Shown: piece by piece, positions 1 to 9,843 of the stretch
How positions within the stretch are numbered: position 1 is the first letter of the stretch
Layout: each line of letters begins with the position of its first letter
Source: Planctomycetaceae bacterium
GTDB lineage: Bacteria; Planctomycetota; Planctomycetia; Planctomycetales; Planctomycetaceae
Reading direction: 5' to 3'
NCBI GenBank assembly: GCA_002724415.1
Contig: PBOU01000033.1
Span: 1,659-35,533 of the forward strand
Length of the DNA stretch: 33,875 bases
Program-made: the position numbers and the translations under genes
Notes under the pieces: model-generated
What the model saw: the letters and a program-made list of their open reading frames with translations, nothing else
Told to the model about the DNA's origin: nothing
The model's database searches: none

Positions 1-435
1 AACCTGTTAGCCCCTGGGATGATTCGACGGGGCAACGGTTCAATCATCAATTTGGTTGACCTCTCTGCTTGGAATCCTTGGCCAAACCGAGGTGCTCACT
101 CTGTCGCCAAAGCAGCCCTTCTCGCTCTCACCCGACAACTAGCAGTTGAGTTGGCACCGACAGTTCGCGCCAATGCCATCGCACTGGGGCCCACGATTCC
201 GGCGACGCGCTTTACCCAAGAACAAATCGAGCACCTGGCCCAACGGACCCTCAAGGGAACTTGGGGGGACGCTGAGCAGGTGGTAGCTGCAGTGCGGTTT
301 CTCGTCGAATCCGACTTTGTGACCGGAGAATGCCTCACGATCGACGGTGGTGAGAGATGGGCCCACGTGCGCAGTCGCTTCCTCGCTGCAGAGGGTGGAA
401 TCGACGCCGCGAAGCCCTCTGATAGCACCAGCTGA
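1..435 (+). CDS. SDR family oxidoreductase, 5'-truncated by window edge
   Basis: Frame open from base 1; translation has SDR C-terminal features (S-A...H-S-V-A-K-A-A, then R-A-N-A-I-A-L-G-P, and F-V-T-G-E-C-L-T-I-D-G-G). Confidence 0.85.
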   Translation, partial: NLLAPGMIRRGNGSIINLVDLSAWNPWPNRGAHSVAKAALLALTRQLAVELAPTVRANAIALGPTIPATRFTQEQIEHLAQRTLKGTWGDAEQVVAAVRFLVESDFVTGECLTIDGGERWAHVRSRFLAAEGGIDAAKPSDSTS

Positions 436-1263
436 TTAGCCAGCAGTGATCATCGAGATTGCTGCCAGTGCTGCGACTAGCCCAACGCTTTGGCTAGCCG
501 ACATGCGCTCACGCAGGAAGACACGAGCAAGGATCACGGTTACCGCCGGGTGCAGGCAACTCAGGACCGTGGAGATACTCAGAAGGCCGCTGTTTAGGGC
601 CGCTAGGAAAAGGACTGCGGCAAGAACATCAGCGAAACTTGCCCCCACGATGAACGGTCGTGCTCGGGTGGAGGCGATTGCTGGCCATGGAGCCTTTGCA
701 ATGGCCAGCACGATAAGAGTGGCCGGCACGACGCGGGCGCCAGCGATTGGCCACGGAGCCGTACTGGGATTCGTGCTGTCGAGAATTATGTAGCCGAAGC
801 CGAATCCTATGCCTGCCAGTAAGCCGTTGATTATGGGGCCAAGCTGGAGGTTCAACTTTCCCCTTCCAGAAGCGGATACGAGGACGATAGAGAGAAGCCC
901 TAGCACGACTCCGAATAGCTGTAAGAGAGAGAGGTGTTCCCCCAGGGCAAGCCCCCAGAGCAGAGGCAGAAAGGCGCCTGCCACGCCCGCTATGGGGGCA
1001 ACCGTGACCATGTTGGTCCGGAGGCCGAGGTAGAAGAACGCTACCCCTGCTGACCCGAATAGTCCGGAAGCGCCACCAATTAGGAAGTCTCTGAAGAGGA
1101 ATTCGTCTGCAATGAAGAAGGCGAGCGGAATCGAAAACAGTGCTGCGAGGATCTGGTCAAGGACGAGAACGGAGAACAGGTGGGAGCGGCGTGCCGCTTG
1201 ACCGCCAGCAAACGCCGCAAATCCCCAGAAGAGCGCGGCGAGAAGGGCGAGCGTATTTGACAC
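436..1263 (-). CDS. EamA/DMT-family transporter
   Basis: 275 aa, highly hydrophobic with about 10 TM-like segments; two-repeat EamA-like layout. Confidence 0.8.
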   Translation of the reverse strand: MSNTLALLAALFWGFAAFAGGQAARRSHLFSVLVLDQILAALFSIPLAFFIADEFLFRDFLIGGASGLFGSAGVAFFYLGLRTNMVTVAPIAGVAGAFLPLLWGLALGEHLSLLQLFGVVLGLLSIVLVSASGRGKLNLQLGPIINGLLAGIGFGFGYIILDSTNPSTAPWPIAGARVVPATLIVLAIAKAPWPAIASTRARPFIVGASFADVLAAVLFLAALNSGLLSISTVLSCLHPAVTVILARVFLRERMSASQSVGLVAALAAISMITAG

Positions 1264-1502
1264 CGTCGAAGCCTATGAGTCGCTCTCTGGACTTTTTGAT
1301 TCCATGTGCGGTGGCTGGAATCTCGGGTGACTCTGGAGGCGGCCCAGTTGGACCCTTCCCCCCCTCGGGGATGCGAGGTGGCTGGAACGGAACGACTCGT
1401 CATCGGCGGTAACAGCGGCTTCGGCAGGCTGGCTGGCTGCGAGCCTGAGTTCGCTTGGTGTTGTGCATTTTGTGACTCAAGTTGTGACACGCGAGGACGA
1501 CC

Positions 1503-1756
1503 TATTTTGAGATGCGACCGATGTCCCGGTCTTCGGTGAAGAGCAGTTCAATTTCGACGCCTTGCACCGTGGCGGTGTTTTCGACGTTGAACAGTGCGTC
1601 GATGAGTTCTAGGCGGTACCGGTCTGTGCTGCCTGAGCGCAGCATGTCCTTGGAGTCGCGCCCATCTGGGCAACGGGCGACAGCGCTCCATCGCCCTCCT
1701 TTGGTCGCGCCGATTTCGCGACCGACGCACAGAAGTCGGTCCGCGGTATCCAGCAG
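1503..1756 (-). pseudogene. Possible gene remnant: in-frame open continuation directly after the stop of the HD-domain gene
   Basis: Minus-strand reading after TAA gives LLDTADRLLCVGREIGATKGGRWSAVARCPDGRDSKDMLRSGSTDRYRLELIDALFNVENTATVQGVEIELLFTEDRDIGRISK*, protein-like but with no obvious start codon or RBS. Confidence 0.3.
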
Positions 1757-2350
1757 TTAGGAGCCTGGTGTTTTTGATTCGTTAGCGAAGAACTCGGTAA
1801 CCAGTGGCTCAAATTCTTCAACTGGAAGTTCGTCGTAGTCTGGCTCGAAGCAGTTCTGGTCGTATTCGCGGCAGAAGGTGACGCAGTCATCGAACCATTC
1901 GTGGTCACGGTAGATGTCACGTGCGTTGCGGTCCCGACCCTCTAGGTGGAAGTAGTAGTACCCCTGGAAGAGCCCGTGGTGCCGAACGATCCAGTAGGTA
2001 CGTGCCTCCACGTAGGGCTTAAGAATCTCGGCAGCTACTGCGCTGTGGTTCCAAGGAGCAACTGGCTCTCCTACGTCGTGCAGGAGGGCGGCCACCACCA
2101 TCTCGTCGGGCTCGCCGTTTCGCAGCGCCCTAGTGGCGCATTGCAGGCTGTGGCGAAAGCGATCAATCTGATAGCCGAAGGTCGGGCCCTTCAACTCGCT
2201 GAGGAGCCGTAGAACCTGGGTTGCAGTGTCCTCGCTGTCGTGAGCTTCGTAGTGATTGGCAATGATTGCTGCATCCTCTGCGGTCATGTCCTCCATGTGG
2301 ACAAAGCTGACCGTCTCCAGAGAAGCGGTATCAGTCGAGGCCTTTTGCAC
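1757..2350 (-). CDS. HD-domain protein, possibly related to the PhnZ/TmpB-type mixed-valent diiron oxygenase group
   Basis: 197 aa with H (RFRHSLQ), HD (LLHDVGE), H (NHSAVAA), HH (VRHHGLF) and D pattern of HD domains. Confidence 0.7.
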   Translation of the reverse strand: MQKASTDTASLETVSFVHMEDMTAEDAAIIANHYEAHDSEDTATQVLRLLSELKGPTFGYQIDRFRHSLQCATRALRNGEPDEMVVAALLHDVGEPVAPWNHSAVAAEILKPYVEARTYWIVRHHGLFQGYYYFHLEGRDRNARDIYRDHEWFDDCVTFCREYDQNCFEPDYDELPVEEFEPLVTEFFANESKTPGS

Positions 2351-2426
2351 TTTGGGCTCCTGGGTGGGTTCGAGGGCCAGCAGGTTGGTATTGGCTCAGG
2401 ACCAAGTGTTTGAAGATGCTCGGATG

Positions 2427-3173
2427 TCAGTCCTTGTAACTGGGTTCTAGATCGTCGAGCAATCTAAGTAAAGCGGGCCACTCCCACTGGCCCGGCGCAG
2501 AGTGCTCGTACTGGGCGCGTACTTTGTCCCAAAGAGAATCTTCTTGTCGCGCTACCGGTAGGCCTGTGGCAGCTACCTGCATTTGCAGTGCAGCAGCTCG
2601 AACTAGGTAATGCATGTTCATGAAAACTTCGCCAGCGGTAGCGCCGACAGTCAGGAATCCGTGGTTACGCATTATCAGGGCGCTATGTGAAGCAAGGCTC
2701 TTAGCCAGTCGGACGCTCTCCTCGGAGTCGAGAGAGAGGCCTTCCCATTCGTGATATCCGACGTTTCCGTAAAGCATTCCAGCGTCTTGCTGCAGGAACT
2801 CCAAGTCACAGGCAAGGGCGCAGAAAGCCAGAGCAGCGGGGGCATGTGAGTGGAAGACGAATTGAGCGTCGCTGCGGGCATCGTGAACGGCGCTGTGGAT
2901 CACCAATGCGGTTGGGTTGACTGTGCCTTCACCCTCTATGACCTGGCCGTCTTGGTCGACGACCAGCAGATTGGAAGCCGTGACTTCTCGATAGAGCAAG
3001 CCAAAGCGTCCCACAAGGTAACTCTGCCCACTCCCAGGTAGGCGTGCAGTTATGTGGTTCCAGACGAGATCGTCGTATCCGAACCGCGCGGACAGGCGAT
3101 GGAGGGCGGCCAAGTCCCGGCGTACAGCAATCGCTGGTGAGTCTGGATCGTTCGATTGGGTCTCTGAACTCAT
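2427..3173 (-). CDS. Class II aldolase/adducin family protein
   Basis: 248 aa; motifs N-H-I-T-A-R, V-F-H-S-H-A-P-A and M-R-N-H-G-F-L-T-V-G typical of class II aldolases. Confidence 0.88.
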   Translation of the reverse strand: MSSETQSNDPDSPAIAVRRDLAALHRLSARFGYDDLVWNHITARLPGSGQSYLVGRFGLLYREVTASNLLVVDQDGQVIEGEGTVNPTALVIHSAVHDARSDAQFVFHSHAPAALAFCALACDLEFLQQDAGMLYGNVGYHEWEGLSLDSEESVRLAKSLASHSALIMRNHGFLTVGATAGEVFMNMHYLVRAAALQMQVAATGLPVARQEDSLWDKVRAQYEHSAPGQWEWPALLRLLDDLEPSYKD

Positions 3174-3191
3174 CGGAGTGATTGTCGTAAT

Positions 3192-4157
3192 CTAGTGAAT
3201 CGGTGCAAAGTCAGTGCTCGTTTCCAGAGCGTGTAGAACTGCCAAATAAGCAAGGTCTCGACTGCTTAGAGCTTCGGCCGGTGATTTGTACTCATGAAAT
3301 CCTCGCCCAGTTTTTACGCCAAGGTCACCAACTTCGACCTTGGACCGCAGATAGCTGGGAAGTTCCTCGGGTAGCCGGTCCCCGGCTATAAGGTCCAAAC
3401 CATTGAAGTCGAGGCTCTGGAAAATGCCGACCACTCCAAGCCGCACACCCACGCTCGTCTTGATCGCGAAGTCAATTTCCGCAGGCGTGCACGCACCCGA
3501 ATCTATCAATTCCTCCGCAGCGTCGGCCATGGCCATCATGATTCGATTCGCAATGAAGCCGGGTACAAACTTTCTCATGACCACCGGCCTTTTCCCGACC
3601 GATTCAAGAAGTGAAACGGTTCTGTCTATGGCCTTGGCGGACGTTTCGGGTCCACCGACAACTTCAACTAGAGGAACAATGTGTGGTGGAGCGAACCAGT
3701 GAGCGCAGAGGAGCCGTTCCGGGTGAGAGAGCTTCGTTTCTTCGAACAGGTCTAGTACTGAGGTGTTACTTGCAATAACGGCCTCTTTCGGGGTGTGTTC
3801 TTCCAGAAGATCAAAGACCGCTTGCTTAGCCTCGAGAGATTCATAGACAGCCTCGAATATGAACTCTGCTTCAGCGGCGACGCTGCTCAGATCGGTGGTG
3901 GGTTTTACGAACCTCAAGACGTTTTCGATGGACGTCGTGGGCTCGGCTCCCGAGGAGTGTTCGGCTTCCTTGACCGTCGATAGGTTCGCCGCGATACGCC
4001 TGACAGCTGTTTCGAGAACTCCGGCGTTGGTGTCGGCCAAATCGACCGTGATGCCCGCTTGGGCAAATACCTGTGCGATCGAATGCCCCATCGTTCCCGC
4101 ACCCACGACGAGAACTCTCGAAGGTTGTTTGGCCGTGTCCATCGGTGCCTCCCACAT
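3192..4157 (-). CDS. 3-hydroxyacyl-CoA dehydrogenase family protein (true start probably ATG at about 4142)
   Basis: Rossmann motif VLVVGAGTMGHSIAQVFAQAG; ASNTSVL; CAHWFAPPHIVPLVEVVGG; PGFIANRIMMA. Confidence 0.88.
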   Translation of the reverse strand: MWEAPMDTAKQPSRVLVVGAGTMGHSIAQVFAQAGITVDLADTNAGVLETAVRRIAANLSTVKEAEHSSGAEPTTSIENVLRFVKPTTDLSSVAAEAEFIFEAVYESLEAKQAVFDLLEEHTPKEAVIASNTSVLDLFEETKLSHPERLLCAHWFAPPHIVPLVEVVGGPETSAKAIDRTVSLLESVGKRPVVMRKFVPGFIANRIMMAMADAAEELIDSGACTPAEIDFAIKTSVGVRLGVVGIFQSLDFNGLDLIAGDRLPEELPSYLRSKVEVGDLGVKTGRGFHEYKSPAEALSSRDLAYLAVLHALETSTDFAPIH

Positions 4158-4379
4158 GCTTTTTCTTGCTTTCTGCGTTCAAGCCTCAAAGCCCGCGATC
4201 CCACGGACGTTAACTAGATGACCGAGCGATAAGGACTCGTTGCCACGCTCCCCTGACCGCCTCCTTTCGGTGACGGACAGGTTCATCTGTTTACACGGGG
4301 ATCAAGATGTGGTAACACTCGCTGTGTCCGGAGGTGGAAGTGGGACCTGGAATGTCAGATTCCATCCGGGTGGTCCCCA

Positions 4380-4422
4380 CATACATCGGCGCTTTGTTCG
4401 CTTTTCGCCGAGCATATGTATG
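4380..4422 (+). promoter_or_regulatory. Imperfect inverted repeat just upstream of the binding-protein gene (candidate leader hairpin or operator)
   Basis: CATACAT-CGGCG (4380-4391) pairs with CGCCG-agcat-ATGTATG (4406-4422), with the G-rich RBS-like GGGGGAG directly overlapping/following. Confidence 0.4.
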
Positions 4423-4437
4423 GGGGAGATCTGAAAC

Positions 4438-6525
4438 ATGTCGAAGCGAGTCGCTGCCCTGGCTTGTGTGCTGGGCCTTCTAGCCGGAGCGTGTGGTTCT
4501 GATTCTGATGAGTCGACTGCACCTGCAGCTACTGCTGCACCCACTACTGCACCTGCAACTACTGCTGCACCTACTACTACTGCACCTGCTGCCGCAGATG
4601 ACGGGGGTGGAGCGGCGGATGCAAAGGTCAGTGTCGCCATCCTCCTTCCCTGCGCGATAAACGACCTCTCGTGGTGCCAGGCGGCATATGAGGGCGTCAA
4701 GGAACTCGAAGCCGAGGGTCTGATCGATCTCCAGTTTGTCGAGAACGCTCCCTTCGATGCCCAAGGGGCCACTCGCGTTATGAGTGGTTTCGCGAATGAC
4801 GGGGTTGATCTGATTATTGGGCATTCATTCGATTACGGAGCTCCGATCCATGAGCTAGCCCCTGAATTCCCGGACACCAAATTTGCCTGGCAGGGATCGT
4901 GTGGCGGTTGGTGCGGAGTCGAGGGTCCGAACATCGTCGATTATGCGATGAACATGTACGAGCCGGCCTATCTGGCGGGGATCCTCGCCGGCGGCATTTC
5001 TCAGACAGGCGTTCTCGGTACCAACTCCGGGTATGACATCCCCGCGTGCCGGGCTTCGGTCGAGGCTTTCTTGCTCGGAGCCCAAGAAGTCAATCCGGCA
5101 GTGACACGGCTTGATGCCTTCCTCGGTAGCTGGATTGACGCAGCGCTCGCCAAGGAAGCGACTGCAGCGCAGGCCGATCAGGGAGCCGATGTCTTTATGG
5201 CCTGCGGTAACGCTGGCTCCTTCGGAATGCTCGCTGAGGTCGCAGAACGGGGACTCTCAGGGTTCGGGTACGTCTATGACGAGTCTGCGTTGGCCCCCGG
5301 AAACGTGGTGGCGTCAATGTGGTCCAAGTTCGGCGTGAACGTCCGGAAGATGGTGGAAGGAATCGAAAACGGCACCTGGGAGGAGTACCTCACTACCCCA
5401 ATGAGTGGGGGAGCGTTTGAGCTGTTGATGCATTCAGACTTCAATGCCGCAGAGATCTCCGCTGATGCCATGGCCCTTTACGAGACACGACTGGCAGGGA
5501 TCATGGACGGCACATTCGAGGTGCCGTTCATTGGTGCTGCCCCTGAACCTGAGGCGGCCGAGGCCACCCAAGTTCGGGTCCGGCTCAACTGGATTGCCGA
5601 CCCTGGGTTTGCTGGCCTCTACATGGCCGATGAGCTTGGGTATTTCGCGGACGAGGGCGTTGAGCCGATCTTCGAGTTCGGTGGTCCAAATGTGCCCCAT
5701 CCGGTGCAGATCCTTGCTGGTGGCGCGGCCGACATTGGCTTCGGCGGTCTAGCCATGATCGCCGACTCGGCGTCACAGGGCGAAGAGTTCGTGGTCTTCG
5801 GGACGAGGCTCCAACAGGGAATCCTGGGGATCAGTTCGCTGGCTGAGTCTCCGATTTACACAGCAGAGGAACTCTGCGGCAAGAAGATCGGCGCCACGCC
5901 TGGAGACATTGTCCAACTTGATGCGCTGCTGGTTATCAACGGACTTGAGCCAGGTTGTTATGAGATGGTCCCGGTTGGTTGGGACCCCTCTCCAGTCGCC
6001 GAAGGTCTTGTTGACGGAATGGTCAACTACATGAACAGCCACCCGGTGGTGTTGGACGGCATGGGCATCGACAACGTGGCGGTTTCCTACGCCGACATGG
6101 GTATGCCGATGTACCACGACCTTGCGTTCGCTACAAAGGAGTTCGCCGAGAACCATCGCGACGCACTCGTTGGCTTCACCAGGGCGATGGTCAAAGGCTG
6201 GGAAGCAGCGTTTGCAGATCCCGAGACGGCCATGGACGTGATGTATAACGGGTCCCCCAACCTCGGTGGCGGTGTAGACGTAGGGATGGACATCTCGTAC
6301 CAGATCTACATCCACTACGCCCAGGTGCCTTTGATGGAAAGTTCTCTGACTGAGACAGATGGACTTTTCTCAATGAGTTACGACGAAATGGCTGGTGCGA
6401 TGTGGGATGTGCTTGCGTTGACAGGCATTGATCCGTTGCCAGAGGCAGCCGACGTCATTGATATGTCCATCTTGGACGACGCGTTCGGAGACTGCCGGCC
6501 GTCGATCTTGGCTTGTGATGGCTAG
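4438..6525 (+). CDS. Fused ABC transporter substrate-binding lipoprotein: N-terminal BMP/PnrA-like domain plus C-terminal NMT1/THI5-like (NitT/TauT SBP) domain
   Basis: 695 aa; lipobox LLAGACGS, Thr/Ala/Pro linker, BMP-like half (KVSVAILLPCAINDLSWCQAAYEGVKEL... GVDLIIGHSFDYG... EPAYLAGILAGGISQTGVLG), then VRVRLNWIADPGFAGLYMADELGYFADEGVEPIFEFGG... typical of NMT1/THI5 proteins. Confidence 0.88.
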   Translation: MSKRVAALACVLGLLAGACGSDSDESTAPAATAAPTTAPATTAAPTTTAPAAADDGGGAADAKVSVAILLPCAINDLSWCQAAYEGVKELEAEGLIDLQFVENAPFDAQGATRVMSGFANDGVDLIIGHSFDYGAPIHELAPEFPDTKFAWQGSCGGWCGVEGPNIVDYAMNMYEPAYLAGILAGGISQTGVLGTNSGYDIPACRASVEAFLLGAQEVNPAVTRLDAFLGSWIDAALAKEATAAQADQGADVFMACGNAGSFGMLAEVAERGLSGFGYVYDESALAPGNVVASMWSKFGVNVRKMVEGIENGTWEEYLTTPMSGGAFELLMHSDFNAAEISADAMALYETRLAGIMDGTFEVPFIGAAPEPEAAEATQVRVRLNWIADPGFAGLYMADELGYFADEGVEPIFEFGGPNVPHPVQILAGGAADIGFGGLAMIADSASQGEEFVVFGTRLQQGILGISSLAESPIYTAEELCGKKIGATPGDIVQLDALLVINGLEPGCYEMVPVGWDPSPVAEGLVDGMVNYMNSHPVVLDGMGIDNVAVSYADMGMPMYHDLAFATKEFAENHRDALVGFTRAMVKGWEAAFADPETAMDVMYNGSPNLGGGVDVGMDISYQIYIHYAQVPLMESSLTETDGLFSMSYDEMAGAMWDVLALTGIDPLPEAADVIDMSILDDAFGDCRPSILACDG

Positions 6526-6624
6526 CTGCTCACCTAGTCGAGAGCGACCGGGCGGCCGTGGTCGCGGTACGCGTCCGCTCTGACATTGACCTGCTGTAGG
6601 CCACTGGTCGTCATTTAAGCGATG

Positions 6625-6661
6625 GTTGTACGGGTGCCCGGTCTCCGGGCACCCGTACAAC
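6625..6661 (+). promoter_or_regulatory. Strong intercistronic hairpin between binding-protein and ATPase genes
   Basis: GTTGTACGGGTGCCCGG-TCT-CCGGGCACCCGTACAAC: 17-bp perfect inverted repeat, 3-nt loop, no following T-tract. Confidence 0.8.
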
Positions 6662-6773
6662 GCAGCTTCATTTGAGATGAGAGGCGGGTTCGCCCTCTTT
6701 GGATTGCCGGTTGACCCCGAGATTCGGGTTTTCAATCGTCTGGGTTCTTCAATCGAAGGTGTCGATGGGTTTT

Positions 6774-7610
6774 ATGGATGCTGAAAAATTTGTATCGGCG
6801 CCTGCCGCCGACCTACCGAGCGTGAAGGGCGAGAGCGGAATCGTTGTTCGTGACGTCGTCAAGGACTTCGACCTGGGTCTGGGCAAGCGACTACGGGCCG
6901 TCGATGGAGTATCGCTTGAAATCTCTGACGGGGAGTTCGTCGCAGTCATCGGACCTTCTGGCTGCGGTAAATCCACGATCCTGAGGATGATCGCCTCGCT
7001 AGAAAAACCCACTGAGGGCGAGGTCAGCATCAACGGCGTCGAACCATCAGTTCTGGTCAAAGGACACCGACTCGGGGTTGCCTTCCAAGATCACGCGCTA
7101 CTGCCGTGGCTGAACGTCTGGGAGAACGTTGCACTTCCATTTCGGGCGGCGGGTATGCGTCCAGAGTCAGAAACGATTACTGGTCTGATTTCCTTGGTGG
7201 GTATGGCGGGATTTGAAAAGTCGCGCCCGAAACAGTTGTCGGGTGGCATGAAGCAACGCGTTGCGATAGCCCGGGCTTTGGCCCTAAACCCGGAAGTCCT
7301 CCTTCTGGATGAGCCGTTCGGAGCTCTCGACGCTGTTACCCGTAGGCAAATGAATTTCGAGTTGCAGGAGATCTGGTCTAGGGATTCGATAACCACGTTG
7401 TTGATCACACATTCCGTCGAGGAAGCGGTTCTTCTGGCAGATCGGCTGATAGTCCTCACTCAACGCCCAGGTCGCATCAGGCTGATCGAGGAAGTTCCGT
7501 TCGGCCGCCCACGTGATCGCCAATTGATGCGCACGGCGGAGTTCCACCAGTTGTGCGACAAATTGACTGCGGCACTTGATTCAGCTGAAGAGGCTCCTGA
7601 GAGTGAGTAA
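6774..7610 (+). CDS. ABC transporter ATP-binding protein, NitT/TauT (SsuB/TauB) type
   Basis: Walker [11 protein letters not shown]-loop [16 protein letters not shown], signature [15 protein letters not shown], Walker [16 protein letters not shown] extends upstream to 6699 but MDAEKF is the likely start. Confidence 0.92.
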   Translation: MDAEKFVSAPAADLPSVKGESGIVVRDVVKDFDLGLGKRLRAVDGVSLEISDGEFVAVIGPSGCGKSTILRMIASLEKPTEGEVSINGVEPSVLVKGHRLGVAFQDHALLPWLNVWENVALPFRAAGMRPESETITGLISLVGMAGFEKSRPKQLSGGMKQRVAIARALALNPEVLLLDEPFGALDAVTRRQMNFELQEIWSRDSITTLLITHSVEEAVLLADRLIVLTQRPGRIRLIEEVPFGRPRDRQLMRTAEFHQLCDKLTAALDSAEEAPESE

Positions 7611-8814
7611 TCAACTCCTTCGGCTTAAGGGGACTCCGTTTCACTCTCGAACGGAGGCCGCCACCTCGACTGCTGAGTGGTACCGGTGGGGTGACTACGT
7701 CGTTGTCGATGTCTATGACGGCGTGCGCCAAGAACTAGCTGCGATGCGGGAGCAAGCGACAGTTAACGAGATGTCACCGCTATGGAAACTAGCAATCACT
7801 GGAGCTGACTCGCTGAAGTTGATCAACGATGTGGTAACTCGCGACATCTCTGGACAAGAAGTTGGCCAAATCATTTATACGCCCTGGTGCAACCAAGAAG
7901 GAAAGGTTGTTGGGGACGGCTTACTTCTGCGAGAGAAGGAGGATTCCTTCATTCTCGTGGCTGGGCCCAACGATGAGTGGTTTAGGTCCTTCAGCAGTGG
8001 CCTCGATGTTGACATCGTCGACGTAACGGACGATTTCGGGATCCTGGCCTTGCAGGGTCCGAGGTCCCAAGACGTGCTCGAAAGTTCAACCGGAACTTCA
8101 TTTTCTGACCTCCAGTTTTCGAGGTCTAGAACTTGCGAACTGGGAGGAGTCCAGGTCCGCGTCATTCGGCAGGGTTTCACTGGTGAACTTGGATATGAGT
8201 TGTGGGTTGAACCTGATGGGGCAGAGGATGTCTGGGACGCGCTCTTTGAGTTTGGGGCTCCCCTTGGGTTGGTTCCCGCTGGTGAGCATGCAATCGACAT
8301 TGCACGAGTCGAGGCTGGATTACTGATAATCGGTTCGGACTACAGGGGAGCAGGTCCCTGGCATGGTGTAGATACATACCCCGACAGTCGCCGAGAGTGT
8401 TCCCCGCGCGAGTTGAACCTCGGACGGTTTGTGGATTTCTCAAAGGAACACTTCGTTGGGAAACAAGCCCTGCTTGACGAAGAAGCCGGCGGAGGGCCGC
8501 GGGATCGGCTGGTCGGGCTTGAACTCAGCGAGGATTCCGTCCGCAAGTTGGTGGAGATTGAATTTGGTTCCGTACTGCCAAGGGTTAGCAGGTTTGTCTA
8601 CCAGTTAAGCCAAGGCGCCCAGACAGTCGGTTATGTGACAAGCCTCACATGGGCCCACTCGCTCCAGAAGATCGTTGGGCTGGCTCACGTGGAGGCACCG
8701 GTAGCCAGTGAGGGAACAGAGGTATCGCTGGTTTGGCCCTTGGATGGACAACAGCATTTCCTTGACGGGCGAATCGTGGGACTTCCATTTCGAAAACACA
8801 CGCGGAATCAATAA
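7603..8814 (+). CDS. GcvT-like aminomethyltransferase family protein (folate-binding)
   Basis: GcvT-like sequence: [45 protein letters not shown]. Start overlaps end of the ATPase gene. Confidence 0.85.
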   Translation: MSNQLLRLKGTPFHSRTEAATSTAEWYRWGDYVVVDVYDGVRQELAAMREQATVNEMSPLWKLAITGADSLKLINDVVTRDISGQEVGQIIYTPWCNQEGKVVGDGLLLREKEDSFILVAGPNDEWFRSFSSGLDVDIVDVTDDFGILALQGPRSQDVLESSTGTSFSDLQFSRSRTCELGGVQVRVIRQGFTGELGYELWVEPDGAEDVWDALFEFGAPLGLVPAGEHAIDIARVEAGLLIIGSDYRGAGPWHGVDTYPDSRRECSPRELNLGRFVDFSKEHFVGKQALLDEEAGGGPRDRLVGLELSEDSVRKLVEIEFGSVLPRVSRFVYQLSQGAQTVGYVTSLTWAHSLQKIVGLAHVEAPVASEGTEVSLVWPLDGQQHFLDGRIVGLPFRKHTRNQ

Positions 8815-8918
8815 AGAGTGTAAGCGCTCTTTGAATAGAGTTCTAAAGAGAAAATAGTTTAGTCAGATCTAGGTCACTGATCTCAGAATATGCATTATTA
8901 TGAAAGGGTATAGAGAAT

Positions 8919-9827
8919 ATGATTACCATTGACTGCCATCTGCATCTGGGAATGGTTGAAACGCAAGTCCCCATTTGGTGGATGGAAGAGCTCTACGGGA
9001 TGTACGGGGTGGAGGATTGGGACTCCACCGATGGTCAAGCCATCGTGGACCTTCTCGACGCGAATGACACCGACGCAGGGCTAGTCCAAGGCGGGGACAT
9101 TCGCCGAACGACCTTTCATCCCGACTATCCAGAAGAGTCAGCTGGCCGGATCTATATCCCAAATGATTGGACAGCGGAGCAATGCGAGCTCCACAAGGGC
9201 CGCCTCTACGGCGTGACCTGCATCGACCCGTTTCGGGATCTTCCGGGTGCGCCCATCGAACTGGAGCGGTGCGTCACAAAACTCGGGTTCCGCTCCATGA
9301 AACTGCTCCCCAGTTACCTTCACTTCGACCCAGGCGATCCCGAACTCGATCCGCTCTACCGGAAAGCTCTGGAGCTTGATGTGCCGGTGCACTTTTTCAC
9401 CGGCATGACACCGACGCGAACGGCGATGTTGAAGTATGGCGACCCCGTGCTGCTTGACGCCGTCGGTCGTCGCCATCGAGACCTAAAGGTCATCGTGTTC
9501 GTCAACTATCCATGGATCGATCAGTGCATTGCTCTTGTCGCGAAACACCCGAACTTCCATGCGGACATGTGTTATTTCGCCGGTGGGGATAGTGCCCAGC
9601 TCTACGAGGTGTTGTCGAAGTTCCGGTCCTACGGCGCCCTCGACCGGGTGATCTATGGAACCGACAATGCCGACAAGGCTCGAGCCTTCGATGGGGTTGG
9701 AAAGGTCCCTGACCTGTACTACGGAGTCAACAAGGTCGCGGAGGAACGCGGTGGCGAACCTTTCAGCCAGGACGAACTAGACGCAATACTCGGCGGGACT
9801 GCTTCCAAGTTGTTCAAGATCCCATGA
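8919..9827 (+). CDS. Amidohydrolase-2 family protein, paralog 1 (two expected metal-ligand histidines missing)
   Basis: 302 aa; starts ITIDCHLHLG (HxH); RRT...KLLPSYLHFDP; GTDNAD; homologous along its length to the next ORF. Confidence 0.85.
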   Translation: MITIDCHLHLGMVETQVPIWWMEELYGMYGVEDWDSTDGQAIVDLLDANDTDAGLVQGGDIRRTTFHPDYPEESAGRIYIPNDWTAEQCELHKGRLYGVTCIDPFRDLPGAPIELERCVTKLGFRSMKLLPSYLHFDPGDPELDPLYRKALELDVPVHFFTGMTPTRTAMLKYGDPVLLDAVGRRHRDLKVIVFVNYPWIDQCIALVAKHPNFHADMCYFAGGDSAQLYEVLSKFRSYGALDRVIYGTDNADKARAFDGVGKVPDLYYGVNKVAEERGGEPFSQDELDAILGGTASKLFKIP

Positions 9828-9843
9828 TGCAGTTCTGGAGAGA

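Noticed and set aside
4519-4590. Near-repeated GCACCTGCAACTACT-type tract (possible phase-variation repeat)
   Set aside because: Encodes the Thr/Ala/Pro linker after a lipobox, common in actinobacterial SBPs; units are imperfect and multiples of three, so slippage would not shift frame.
5773-6315. 180-aa minus-strand ORF inside the binding-protein gene
   Set aside because: Antisense shadow (V/H-rich) of the well-supported NMT1/THI5-like domain.
8821-8918. Short palindromes (AAAGAG...CTCTTT and AGATC...GATCT) between the GcvT-like and amidohydrolase genes
   Set aside because: Stems are only 5-6 bp and in an AT-rich spacer; not distinguishable from chance without conservation data.
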